Source: Fidelibacterota bacterium
GTDB taxonomy: Bacteria; Fidelibacterota; UBA8477; JABMPR01
Direction of reading: 5' to 3'
Length of the DNA stretch: 64,000 nt
NCBI GenBank assembly: GCA_018673925.1
Contig: JABHBL010000043.1
Location: forward strand, 1 to 64,000
Under the pieces are notes generated by a model. It saw only the letters and a list, made by a program, of their open reading frames with translations. It was not told the DNA's origin and made no database searches. This document shows positions 1 to 7,605 of the stretch, in pieces. Both the position numbers and the translations under genes were made by a program. How positions within the stretch are numbered: the stretch's first letter is position 1; every line of letters begins with the position of its first letter.

Positions 1-1
1 C

Positions 2-133
2 TTCACAAGTATCAGTGCGTCGGATGAGATGTTTGTTATGGACAGATTAAATAATAGGCCAAGGAAACGTCTTGGATTTAAAACACCCAATGATGTATTC
101 TTTGGGAAACAAGAAATTGCACTTACTGGTTGA
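2..133 (+). mobile_element. IS30-family transposase, 3' end only (cut by window edge)
   Basis: Frame 2 is open from the left edge to a TGA at 131-133. It encodes about 43 residues ending DRLNNRPRKRLGFKTPNDVFF..., the hallmark C-terminal signature of IS30-family DDE transposases (RLNNRPRK-LGFKTP). The start and the DDE core lie outside the window. The bases around the stop (TTGAATTCAGG) resemble the terminal inverted repeat that overlaps the transposase stop in many IS30 members, so the element probably ends near position 140. That boundary is inferred; the left end is needed to confirm it. Nothing else is seen in 134-210. Confidence 0.85.
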
Positions 134-210
134 ATTCAGGTAATCATATTAAGAGATATTCATGCTTATTTCTTGAGATTCTTCTTTAGATTAGGCACCA
201 ACCTCTGGAG

Positions 211-579
211 ATGCCTTTGAATAGAAAAAGTCCGAGCTGTAATTCCCAAAAAACCGGTCGTCCTTTGATGGAATATGACTCAAAGGCTGAGGCTAATTCT
301 GCTGCAAAGCATGCCAATCTAAACTATGCCGGGAATCACATGGTTCCCTATAAGTGTAATAAATGTGGGTTCTGGCATCTATCACCAGAAGACCGGCAAA
401 CCCCCAGCCAGACCTGTACAACTTGTCGTGGCGCCGATGGCACACTGAAGGCGTCCTATGCTACTGAACGCGACGCTTTAAGACGAGCTGGGCATCTTCG
501 TAAAGAACAGGGTGTAAAGTTAAATGTTTATGAATGCGAACACGGGAACGGTTGGCATTTATCAAAAAATCGAGATTAG
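211..579 (+). CDS. Small Cys/His protein with duplicated Y-x-C-...-GWHLS motif
   Basis: Unrecognised 122-residue protein. It contains two copies of one pattern. The first copy (about residues 22-59) is Y-D-S-K-A-E-A ... Y-K-C-N-K-C-G-F-W-H-L-S-P; the second (about 83-120) is Y-A-T-E-R-D-A ... Y-E-C-E-H-G-N-G-W-H-L-S-K. A C-x2-C pair (CTTC) sits between them. The layout suggests a small zinc-binding, nucleic-acid-associated fold, but no function can be assigned. The start is uncertain: GGAG lies directly against the ATG at 211, and an ATG at 268 is an alternative. It meets the leftward atl gene tail to tail, overlapping 4 bases, and follows the IS30 end, so it could be cargo or simply a neighbour. 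Confidence 0.6.
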   Translation: MPLNRKSPSCNSQKTGRPLMEYDSKAEANSAAKHANLNYAGNHMVPYKCNKCGFWHLSPEDRQTPSQTCTTCRGADGTLKASYATERDALRRAGHLRKEQGVKLNVYECEHGNGWHLSKNRD

Positions 580-908
580 CTTTCCAGGGGATCGATGGTG
601 GGTTGCCATTGATAATGTCTTAATGGAATCACACCTGCCTCGGTAAAAACTACTCCTTCACTTTCCAATAGTTTGCGTTGTACCGCTCCACCCATCTCAA
701 GGTTTAGACTGATCTTACCCTGGGCGTTGATCACTCTGTGCCAGGGGATATCATCTGATGGAACTACATGTAGCGCATATCCTACTTGACGAGCTTGCCG
801 ATAGTAACCCGAAAGGGTAGCAATCTGTCCATAAGTGGCAACCTTGCCTTCAGGAATCTGCTTCACCACGGAATAGATTGTTTCCCACTTATTTAGTTTG
901 TTTCCCAT
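576..908 (-). CDS. Alkyltransferase-like protein (Atl), MGMT fold without the acceptor Cys
   Basis: 110-residue DNA-binding domain of the O6-alkylguanine-DNA alkyltransferase family. The methyl-acceptor motif PCHRV of MGMT is replaced by PWHRV (P55-W56-H57-R58-V59), the defining Atl substitution, so it cannot take up alkyl groups. Known Atl proteins bind O6-alkylguanine and flag it for nucleotide excision repair. The helix-turn-helix (GKVATYGQIA, about 21-30) and the 'arginine finger' segment (QARQVGYAL, R40) are present. I chose ATG 908; a longer reading to 1073 would run into the preceding gene and adds non-homologous residues. It is the last gene of a leftward amidase-Nudix-lipocalin-Atl run. 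uvrA, ruvB, xth and mutM elsewhere in the window give it repair partners. Confidence 0.9.
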   Translation of the reverse strand: MGNKLNKWETIYSVVKQIPEGKVATYGQIATLSGYYRQARQVGYALHVVPSDDIPWHRVINAQGKISLNLEMGGAVQRKLLESEGVVFTEAGVIPLRHYQWQPTIDPLES

Positions 909-933
909 AACACCTTTTATTGATTTGGCCGTA

Positions 934-1371
934 TTACTCCACTCTCTGGAGAGTGAGTATGGTTTTAAATTTGAGATAACCCTCATCTCTGGTACCATCG
1001 TGAGCAATATTATCCAATATCTCCAAACGCATCTCATCACCCTGGATAACACACTGATAAACAGCCTTCCCACCTACAAAAGCGGGGGTCTTTGCAACTT
1101 CAACATAAGTAGTTAATTCTGACTCAGACAATTTATAACGACCCGTGTTGGTTACGATGGAATTGTAACTTTGAACCTTCTCAGCATCATTGGGTTGCCA
1201 TTGATCAGCATAGGTTTCCTGCTGAGCTCTCAGGGGCATCCAGGTCATACTATAATGCTCCTCTGTAAAAATGAATAATCCGGGAAGTGCTGGATCAATT
1301 GTTGTGATATCTGCACCAGATTCATATACGACAGCTAGCAGCTTCCATACACCGACAATAGTGTTCCCCAT
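934..1371 (-). CDS. Lipocalin-like domain protein
   Basis: 145-residue protein that starts MGNTIVGVWKLL, a typical opening of lipocalin-like domains (G-x-W-x-L), and continues as alternating beta strands (FIFTEEHYSMTW, TGRYKLSESELTTYVEVA, MRLEILD). No signal peptide is visible, so it is probably cytoplasmic. The ligand is unknown. I chose the ATG at 1371 because the upstream extension to 1479 lies inside the Nudix gene and is basic, non-homologous sequence. It lies 4 bases downstream of the Nudix stop and 25 bases upstream of atl, so it is probably co-transcribed with both. Confidence 0.7.
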   Translation of the reverse strand: MGNTIVGVWKLLAVVYESGADITTIDPALPGLFIFTEEHYSMTWMPLRAQQETYADQWQPNDAEKVQSYNSIVTNTGRYKLSESELTTYVEVAKTPAFVGGKAVYQCVIQGDEMRLEILDNIAHDGTRDEGYLKFKTILTLQRVE

Positions 1372-1375
1372 ATCT

Positions 1376-1831
1376 CTAGCCCTTTTTCTTCTTTCTGGAC
1401 TTACGCTTCTTCTTCTTAATAATGTGTCTATTCTCATGAAAAAAACTGGCCATAATTTTGGAGACTGCCGCAGGAACAACCTTTTTTATAGCCTGCTTTG
1501 GAGTTAATAATTTTCGCTTTCGAAAATGTTTTTCATCCCATTTGTCTTTGAGTTTGGTGACCTCCATGTAATAGAGACGCACCTTATAGCTGCCACCCAG
1601 TTTTTCGTAGGTATAGGTCCCAATTTCATCAGGGAGAACCTCCCCTTTGATACCCGCCTCTTCCAGAGCCTCTTTGGCTGCAGATTCCTGCGCTGAAAGC
1701 TCCCAATCAATGGAACCCTTAGGAATAATCCAGCGTTTGCTACCTCTGGCCGTGATGACAACCACCTTCCCCTTATAAACAGGGATCACACCAGATTGTT
1801 TAAAGTATTTTAGCTTTATTTTTGACGACAT
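1376..1831 (-). CDS. Nudix hydrolase with Lys-rich C-terminal tail
   Basis: 151 residues. The Nudix box lies at about 38-60 (PKGSIDWELSAQESAAKEAL followed by EEAGI). The catalytic KE-x2-EE-x-G-I core is present, but the usual first Glu of G-x5-E is Leu. This variant is common in the diadenosine/diphosphoinositol polyphosphate hydrolase-like branch, so the protein is likely an active NDP-X hydrolase of unknown substrate. The last 15-20 residues are a Lys/Arg run (KKKKRKSRKKKKG), an odd basic tail that could bind nucleic acid or polyphosphate. It is second in the amidase-Nudix-lipocalin-Atl unit. Confidence 0.88.
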   Translation of the reverse strand: MSSKIKLKYFKQSGVIPVYKGKVVVITARGSKRWIIPKGSIDWELSAQESAAKEALEEAGIKGEVLPDEIGTYTYEKLGGSYKVRLYYMEVTKLKDKWDEKHFRKRKLLTPKQAIKKVVPAAVSKIMASFFHENRHIIKKKKRKSRKKKKG

Positions 1832-1850
1832 TTAATCGAGTGGGGATACG

Positions 1851-2468
1851 TTAAGGTTTTCTTAATTCAGCAACACGCTTGATCAGACTACCGTCTTCCA
1901 GATAGCGATAGAGATCCTTACCTGGACATAAAGTCTCCGTATAGTCCTTGTGGCTTTTTATCAGGTCATTGGCCACCCCATACTTATCCGCCAAGGTTGC
2001 TGTCAGGAGGGCGAGCTGTTCAAACTGGGTTTCACTAAGTATCTGGTTTTCATAATTACCCATGACACAGATAAGAGCGTGTCCTCGTACATCATAATCG
2101 GTATTTGTATCACCTGGATATTCAATAGGACGTGCCTCATAGATTTTCCCCTGGAGATCTATCATATAGTGATAGGGATTGTCGATCCAGTTTTTATCAG
2201 AACGACTCCAGGATTGTAAACCGATCAAATATTTGATGACATCTTTGTCCTCAGGAAAGTCCTCCCCACCGTGGTGGATGGTAATGTATTTGATCTCATG
2301 GGTAGGAATAGTATCGGTGAGGGGCACCCATCCCCAATCGGCACGTGTTACCATCTCTAGCTGAGTTTCAACATGTGGGGTGACAGCTTGTGGCGATGTG
2401 CTTCTACTGGTTATACATGAACTCATCAACAACAGTACAAATCCTACGAAAATCAAATTCAGCTTCAT
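1851..2468 (-). CDS. Lipoprotein N-acetylmuramoyl-L-alanine amidase (Amidase_2/PGRP fold)
   Basis: 205-residue lipoprotein with a signal peptide ending in lipobox LMSSC (Cys18). The Amidase_2 domain covers about 43-200. Zinc ligands expected for the T7-lysozyme/PGRP fold are visible: H65 in YITIHH, H173 in LIKSHKDY and C181 in LCPGK. The enzyme should cut the MurNAc-L-Ala bond of peptidoglycan from the periplasmic face of a membrane, in cell-wall turnover or recycling. It is the first gene of the leftward unit and divergent from xth; the 191-bp gap 2469-2659 presumably holds both promoters. Confidence 0.88.
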   Translation of the reverse strand: MKLNLIFVGFVLLLMSSCITSRSTSPQAVTPHVETQLEMVTRADWGWVPLTDTIPTHEIKYITIHHGGEDFPEDKDVIKYLIGLQSWSRSDKNWIDNPYHYMIDLQGKIYEARPIEYPGDTNTDYDVRGHALICVMGNYENQILSETQFEQLALLTATLADKYGVANDLIKSHKDYTETLCPGKDLYRYLEDGSLIKRVAELRKP

Positions 2469-2659
2469 TTATCTCTCCTAAAAAAAATAAATATAACCGC
2501 TAGCTCTAGTGAGGCAAATAATGGAGTTCCTTTCTTGAGAAATTAATATCCTGGGATGGTCTATATCCACCCAATGAATCAATTTGCGACCACGCCTCTC
2601 ATATTTCAATTCCCCCTGAGCATATTCGGAGTATTTTTATCGCAATATAGGAGTCTTCA

Positions 2660-3424
2660 ATGCGGATAGTTTCATGGAATGTTAACGGTATTCGAGCCGT
2701 CGTCAAAAAAGGTTTTTGGGATTGGTTTAACCTGGATGCACCTGATATCATGTGTTTTCAAGAAACCAAGGCACAACCGGATCAACTCGATGAATCATTG
2801 ACAAGTCCTCTGGGATATCATGCCTATTATCATTCAGCTGAACGCAAAGGCTACAGTAGTGTTGCAACATGGTGTAAAACAGAACCTCTATCTGTGGAAA
2901 CAGCTATTTTGGATGATGCCTTCAATCGCGAGGGTCGCATTGTCCTCACCGAACATGACAAATTCTTTTTATATAATGTCTATTTTCCCAACGGGCAAAA
3001 AGATCAGGATCGTCTCGATTATAAATTACGCTTTTATGGGGCCCTGCAGGAGCATATCAGGGAAAGAGATAAAATTAAACCTGTGATCATCGTGGGAGAT
3101 TTTAATACTGCTCATACTGATATTGACCTGGCCCGACCAAAACCCAACGAAAAGACTTCTGGCTTTCTCCCAGAAGAGCGGGTTTGGGTCGATCGTTATT
3201 TGGATACTGGTTTCGTGGATACTTTTCGTCAGGAGCATCCTGGAGCCAAAGGCTATTATTCCTGGTGGAGCTTCCGTTCCAATGCCCGTGTAAACAATGT
3301 GGGCTGGAGAATTGATTACTTCCTGGTGAGTGAAAAAATATCAGACCTTGTGGAGGCCTCACGGATTCATCCCAATGTTACGGGTTCTGATCACTGTCCC
3401 ATCAGTCTTGTGCTCAAAGATTAA
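2660..3424 (+). CDS. xth: Exodeoxyribonuclease III / AP endonuclease
   Basis: 254 residues, full length for the ExoIII/ExoA family. Motifs in order: MRIVSWNVNGIRA (Asn7), CFQETKAQ (metal-binding Glu), VYFPNG, IIVGDFNTAHTDIDL (catalytic Asp/Asn), NVGWRIDYFL and the terminal GSDHCPISL (catalytic His). It incises abasic sites and trims 3' ends in base-excision repair. A GGAG-type ribosome site lies 6-9 bases before the ATG. mutM starts 17 bases after its stop, so glycosylase and AP endonuclease form a two-gene repair operon. Confidence 0.97.
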   Translation: MRIVSWNVNGIRAVVKKGFWDWFNLDAPDIMCFQETKAQPDQLDESLTSPLGYHAYYHSAERKGYSSVATWCKTEPLSVETAILDDAFNREGRIVLTEHDKFFLYNVYFPNGQKDQDRLDYKLRFYGALQEHIRERDKIKPVIIVGDFNTAHTDIDLARPKPNEKTSGFLPEERVWVDRYLDTGFVDTFRQEHPGAKGYYSWWSFRSNARVNNVGWRIDYFLVSEKISDLVEASRIHPNVTGSDHCPISLVLKD

Positions 3425-3441
3425 TCAGAAATGCCTGAGAA

Positions 3442-4236
3442 GTGCCTGAACTTCCTGAAGTAGAAACCGTCGTACGAGGTCTCCAGAATACTATTGTGGG
3501 TGAATCCATAGCAGATTTGGAAATCCCCTGGGAGAAAGCCCTGGTAGCCGATGATCCCTATGAGTCGATTGTCGGAAAATCAATCTCTCAGGTGCGTCGT
3601 CGAGCCAAATACATCATCATTCATTTCGATATAGGAGCACTTGTTGTTCACCTTCGAATGACAGGTAAGCTTACACCGGTTTTTCCAGAAAAGCATGTCA
3701 CCGTCATACTGCATTTTGAATCTGGAAACAGTTTGTATTTTCAGGATACGCGTAAATTTGGTCGCATGGAATATACTGATGATCCTGAGGAACTCCTGGC
3801 TCACATCGGGCCAGAACCTCTCAGTGAACAATTTACACCTCAGGTATTTCACAAAATGCTGAGGAGTAAAAACCGTCTTCTCAAACCCCTCCTTCTGGAT
3901 CAAACTTTTCTGGCTGGTCTCGGAAATATTTATGTGGATGAGGCTCTCTTTCAAGCGGGTATTCAACCATTGAGTATAGCCTCCTCCATACCCAGGGACC
4001 GGTCAAACCGACTCCATAGTGCTATTCAATCTATCCTTATAGATAGCATTAAAGCTCAAGGGACTACGGTTCTAAATTTTAGTCATGGTGATAACCAAAG
4101 CGGTACCTACCAAGCAGCATTACAAGTCTATGGGAGGAAGGATCAGCCTTGTCTCGTGTGTGATACGCCCATCACCAAGATAAAGGTAGGACAAAGAGGC
4201 ACCCATTTTTGTTCTGAATGCCAGAAACTTTTTTGA
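3442..4236 (+). CDS. mutM: Formamidopyrimidine-DNA glycosylase (GTG start)
   Basis: 264 residues. The processed N-terminus PELPEVE carries the catalytic Pro2/Glu3 pair. The H2TH region and the LDQTFLAGLGNIYVDEALF segment are typical, and the C-terminal zinc finger (C-L-V-C ... HFCSECQ) is complete. It excises oxidised purines such as 8-oxoguanine. The start codon is GTG at 3442: the conserved PELPEVE must follow immediately, and no upstream ATG is in frame. The bases just before (ATGCCTGAGAAGTGCCTGAA) look like a small local duplication of the start region, leaving an out-of-frame ATG decoy at 3431. It ends 8 bases from the convergent regulator. Confidence 0.97.
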   Translation: MPELPEVETVVRGLQNTIVGESIADLEIPWEKALVADDPYESIVGKSISQVRRRAKYIIIHFDIGALVVHLRMTGKLTPVFPEKHVTVILHFESGNSLYFQDTRKFGRMEYTDDPEELLAHIGPEPLSEQFTPQVFHKMLRSKNRLLKPLLLDQTFLAGLGNIYVDEALFQAGIQPLSIASSIPRDRSNRLHSAIQSILIDSIKAQGTTVLNFSHGDNQSGTYQAALQVYGRKDQPCLVCDTPITKIKVGQRGTHFCSECQKLF

Positions 4237-4244
4237 GTGTTTTA

Positions 4245-5126
4245 TCAGGATTGCATGACATCGTTGAAAGTCCATAAGCGATGTAGCTGACTATCATCTT
4301 CAATTTTCAACTGGTTAATCCCGGACCCCCCAACGAATAACGCTGAATTGTTGGTTCGGCACAATTCTAAAAGTTCACTGAATTCTGCTTGAGACTGTTG
4401 TGCATTTTCCACAAAAACAGAGGAAACATACACTCGTTCAGGATGGAAGGACTTAAAAACACTAGAAGTATCTCCCACTGGCGTCCTTTGTCCACTGAAC
4501 AATACTTGAAAACCACGTAATTCAAGAAGGTGCTGAACCATTTTAGCGGGGATATCATGGAGTTCATCGCTGAACGTTAGAACGAAAGCTCTTTCTGTCC
4601 AATTTTCGGGCTTAACAACAATATCCTGCATTTTAATGATGGCATCTCTAATAGTTTGTGAAGCTAGATGCTCCTGGGCAATACTTAGATCGCCTCGTTC
4701 CCACTTGGACCCGATTTCATGTAAAACTGGCGTGATGAGGCCATCATATATAAGAACCAGATCGTGATGAACCATATATAGGCTGTTGAGAATATTTTGG
4801 ATGATGGTTGATTCACAGAGAATGGACTTTTCTAAAAAGAATGGAATCAGTTCTTTAAACTCACCTCGGAGTAGTTCTTCATTTAGATCAAGATTCAATT
4901 CACTACCAAAAGGAATCAATGGGAGATGCTGAGCATACTTCTGATGTTCAATTGCAAAGGCAGCGAGATGTCGCATGAGGAACTTTCTGTGCCCGCCGGC
5001 AGTCTTTACACAATCCAGTTTTCCTGCTTCAGTCCATCGTTTCACTGTTGCCACATTAACATCCAGAATGCGGGCAACATCAACACTGCTAAGATAAGGA
5101 CTGGTCTGTTCTAGGGCATTCATCAT
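4245..5126 (-). CDS. MerR-type regulator with cobalamin-binding domains (CarH/LitR-like)
   Basis: 293 residues. A MerR helix-turn-helix occupies about 11-52 (VNVATVKRWTEAGKL, GGHRKF). A four-helix B12-binding-2 domain (about 85-165) holds the exact W-x9-EH signature (W142, E152, H153) that cups adenosylcobalamin in CarH photoreceptors. The following Rossmann-like B12 domain has E188-L-H190-D-I-P193 where the family has DxHxxG, so the lower axial His is kept. The residue after Trp is Glu143, whereas T. thermophilus CarH uses His132 there to lock the light state. I chose ATG 5126 over GTG 5135 because AAGGTG, a ribosome site, overlaps that GTG. It lies 41 bases downstream of a TonB receptor gene. 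Confidence 0.85.
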   Translation of the reverse strand: MMNALEQTSPYLSSVDVARILDVNVATVKRWTEAGKLDCVKTAGGHRKFLMRHLAAFAIEHQKYAQHLPLIPFGSELNLDLNEELLRGEFKELIPFFLEKSILCESTIIQNILNSLYMVHHDLVLIYDGLITPVLHEIGSKWERGDLSIAQEHLASQTIRDAIIKMQDIVVKPENWTERAFVLTFSDELHDIPAKMVQHLLELRGFQVLFSGQRTPVGDTSSVFKSFHPERVYVSSVFVENAQQSQAEFSELLELCRTNNSALFVGGSGINQLKIEDDSQLHRLWTFNDVMQS

Positions 5127-5139
5127 AAAATTCACCTTT

Positions 5140-5151
5140 TGCGCGTTTTTA
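5140..5151 (-). promoter_or_regulatory. Copy 1 of a shared TAAAAACGCGCA motif, candidate operator
   Basis: On the minus strand the bases TAAAAACGCGCA lie just before the ribosome site of the CarH-like gene, in the 41-bp gap after the TonB receptor. The same 12 bases occur upstream of that receptor (7536-7547). A GC-rich core in an AT-rich context, next to both genes, suggests a binding site for the regulator itself. This is inference from position and identity only. Confidence 0.4.
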
Positions 5152-5167
5152 AGATAATTAGCAAATT

Positions 5168-7435
5168 CTATATTTCAGCACTTATTCCGATAGTAGGCAA
5201 AATTCCAAAGCCTTGATTCTCTCCAACTTCACCGGTATTGGGGTCAAATGATGGTGCAGAAGATGACTTACGGTTATAAACATTCTGAATATCAATGTAG
5301 GTGATCAAGCCCCAGCTATTATTGGTCCAGCGACGATCAAGACGAACATCCAGATTATGGTTGGCATCCAAACGCAGGGCATTATATGATTCTGTTATCT
5401 GCATACCTGCATCATTTAATGGTGTATAGGGCCGACCAGAAGCATAGCGGAACTTGGTACTAAATTCCCATTTTTCATTGAAGACATATCCACCACCCAG
5501 ATTCATGATCCAGGTTTGATCAAAACTTCCTGGACGTTCAACACCATCCAATGCTTTAAACATGGATTGGTTATAACTCATACTGATGGTGCCGTAATAG
5601 GGAACTTCAGACATTTTTTTCTGGACAAATAATTCAAGACCTCTTGCCCAGCCTGTCCCTTCACTACCTAGCGGATCAACACCGAAGGATGCAAAACCCT
5701 CCGTTGAACCACCAAAACCAGCACCAGTATTCACCATGACGAGATAATCTCGCGTTAGACTGACTGGGTACTTGCTATACTGTTTGGTATATGCTTCCAG
5801 TGTGACTTTTGTATCTGAACGCCAGAGATATTCCAATCCTAATACAAGCTGATCAGCTTGTATCGGATCAAGATTGCGGTTTGTCTCATTGGAGACCAGC
5901 CAGATCGTGCTTGGAAACTGGTTGTATCTGCCCACACTGGTTGATACCGAGATATCGCCGGTCAACTTATAGTTCATTGAGAAACGGGGGGAAAGTACTG
6001 GAGCAGCATCTAAAAAAGTAGAATGATCTGCTCTCAAACCTGCGGTGTAATTGAAACGGAAGAAACGCTGGGAAAGTTGTGCATATGCACCTGATTTGTA
6101 ACCAACTTTGGCATACTCCTCTTCAATATTCAGGCTCCCAACACCAGGAACATCGTTTTGATTGAGAACCAGATCTGAGTAAAAGTCAACTCGGTTTAAT
6201 TTTCCCCCTGTACTGAAACGAAGTGATTTGCTCAATTTCCAGGTCAAATCTGATTTGAGGGACGTTTGACGGTCATAGCTGCTATTGCTGAAAATGGGGG
6301 TTAAATCAGCATTTCTCTGGAGAAAATCATATTCGACATTCACCTGGCTCAGACTGGTAGTAAAAATGCCTGAATTCATTAAATGTCTATAATTAATACC
6401 GACCACGATTTGCTGTTGGTCACTTCCTAGAATTTGGCTGTTTGAGTTACGTTGCTTTTCGGTATCATTAAACCATTTCACATTATTCAAGGCAGCGATA
6501 CCCAAGAAGGTAATCTGATCTGTTTGATTTAAATCGAAGGTGGCTTTTGTAAGAAAATCCCAATACTCCGGCACAAAGCCAAAGCCTGCAGCTTTAAACA
6601 GAAAATCCAGATAGCTACGACGTGCTGAGAAAAGAAAATTCCCATTTTTTGGTAAGGCGCCTTCCAGATTAAAGCCAAACTGACTAGCTGAGATGGTTGT
6701 TTTGGAGGCGAGTTGATCGCTGAGACCCTCACGCAATGATATATCCAGGACTGAACTGAGACGATCACCATATTTAGCAGTAAAACCGCCAGTTGAGAAA
6801 GATGTTTCATCCACAAAATCCAGGTTTACATAGCTCTGGGGACCCCCACTGGCACCCTGGGTTCCGAAGTGATTAATATTGGGGACTTCAATATTATCGA
6901 TGATATACAGGTTCTCGCTTGGGGCTCCACCGCGAACAATAAGATCATTTCGGCCTCCATCAGCCTGGGCTACACCAGGGAGTATTGAAATCGCGCGGAC
7001 AACATCTTCAAACCCACCAGGTAATCTTCTGATCTCTTCACTTGACTGTACCTGTGTGCTGGTGGGTGTATCCGGACTCTTTGTAAAATATTCTGCAACC
7101 ACCACAGCAGCCTCTAGCTCTAGGATCGTTTCCTGTAATTCAATATTGATTACAGCAGGCCTGTTAGATTTTACCACAACGTCACTAATGATCCGTGAGG
7201 TATATCCAATGTAGTCTACTCTTAAGCGATAAGTACCGACTGGCATAGACTGGATATAAAAATCGCCCTCTACATCAGTTGCCGAACCGCGATTCACATC
7301 CTCAACAATTACGTTTGCGCCTATAATGGGCTGTTGGGTGGTTTCATCTATGACCTTGCCTTGGATGGAATTGCTCCCCTGCCCCAAAAGGGTAGTAGTG
7401 CTTAATATTATGATGCTCAATACTAGGTTTTTCAT
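5168..7435 (-). CDS. TonB-dependent outer-membrane receptor, SusC-like with carboxypeptidase-regulatory fold
   Basis: 755 residues. It has a Sec signal peptide (about 1-18), a carboxypeptidase-regulatory-like beta sandwich (about 23-100, IQGKVIDETTQQPIIGANV), a plug (about 115-230, with DLIVRGGAPSENLYIIDNIEVPN) and then a long run of amphipathic strands to the C-terminal GISAEI barrel end. It imports an unknown ligand using TonB energy. I chose ATG 7435 (MKNLVLS) because it begins a proper signal peptide; a reading from 7522 adds 29 polar residues. The coupling to a B12-type regulator hints at a corrinoid or regulator-related substrate, but nothing in the barrel proves it. Confidence 0.85.
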   Translation of the reverse strand: MKNLVLSIIILSTTTLLGQGSNSIQGKVIDETTQQPIIGANVIVEDVNRGSATDVEGDFYIQSMPVGTYRLRVDYIGYTSRIISDVVVKSNRPAVINIELQETILELEAAVVVAEYFTKSPDTPTSTQVQSSEEIRRLPGGFEDVVRAISILPGVAQADGGRNDLIVRGGAPSENLYIIDNIEVPNINHFGTQGASGGPQSYVNLDFVDETSFSTGGFTAKYGDRLSSVLDISLREGLSDQLASKTTISASQFGFNLEGALPKNGNFLFSARRSYLDFLFKAAGFGFVPEYWDFLTKATFDLNQTDQITFLGIAALNNVKWFNDTEKQRNSNSQILGSDQQQIVVGINYRHLMNSGIFTTSLSQVNVEYDFLQRNADLTPIFSNSSYDRQTSLKSDLTWKLSKSLRFSTGGKLNRVDFYSDLVLNQNDVPGVGSLNIEEEYAKVGYKSGAYAQLSQRFFRFNYTAGLRADHSTFLDAAPVLSPRFSMNYKLTGDISVSTSVGRYNQFPSTIWLVSNETNRNLDPIQADQLVLGLEYLWRSDTKVTLEAYTKQYSKYPVSLTRDYLVMVNTGAGFGGSTEGFASFGVDPLGSEGTGWARGLELFVQKKMSEVPYYGTISMSYNQSMFKALDGVERPGSFDQTWIMNLGGGYVFNEKWEFSTKFRYASGRPYTPLNDAGMQITESYNALRLDANHNLDVRLDRRWTNNSWGLITYIDIQNVYNRKSSSAPSFDPNTGEVGENQGFGILPTIGISAEI

Positions 7436-7491
7436 TTTCAAACTCCGATATTCATTGTCAAATCTGTCAGTTGTTCTCTTTATACATGACG

Positions 7492-7519
7492 AATATAGCC
7501 ACGAATCATCTCGAAGCAA
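7492..7519 (-). promoter_or_regulatory. Candidate promoter of the TonB receptor
   Basis: On the minus strand, TTGCTT (7519-7514) and TATATT (7497-7492) are separated by 16 bases, a reasonable sigma-70 type pair about 57 bases before the ATG at 7435. The GC-rich direct repeats at 7527-7547 end 7 bases upstream of the -35, a position suited to a MerR-family activator or repressor. The promoter is a by-eye match only. Confidence 0.35.
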
Positions 7520-7526
7520 CACAAAA

Positions 7527-7547
7527 TGCGCGTTATGCGCGTTTTTA
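7527..7547 (-). promoter_or_regulatory. Tandem AACGCGCAT repeats, candidate operator
   Basis: The minus strand reads TAAAAACGCGCAT followed directly by AACGCGCAT, two 9-base direct repeats in a 21-base block upstream of the TonB receptor. The upper half is identical over 12 bases to 5140-5151 before the regulator gene. CarH-type proteins bind direct repeats as multimers, so this is a plausible operator; no experimental support can be read from sequence. Confidence 0.45.
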
Positions 7548-7605
7548 TATTTAAAACAAGAAATTCACCTGTTTCTAAACTTTACCTTGATCGTGAAACG
7601 TGGGA

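Noticed and set aside
898-1507. Short plus-strand frames over atl and the lipocalin gene
   Set aside because: They are shadows of the minus-strand genes with no coding signature.
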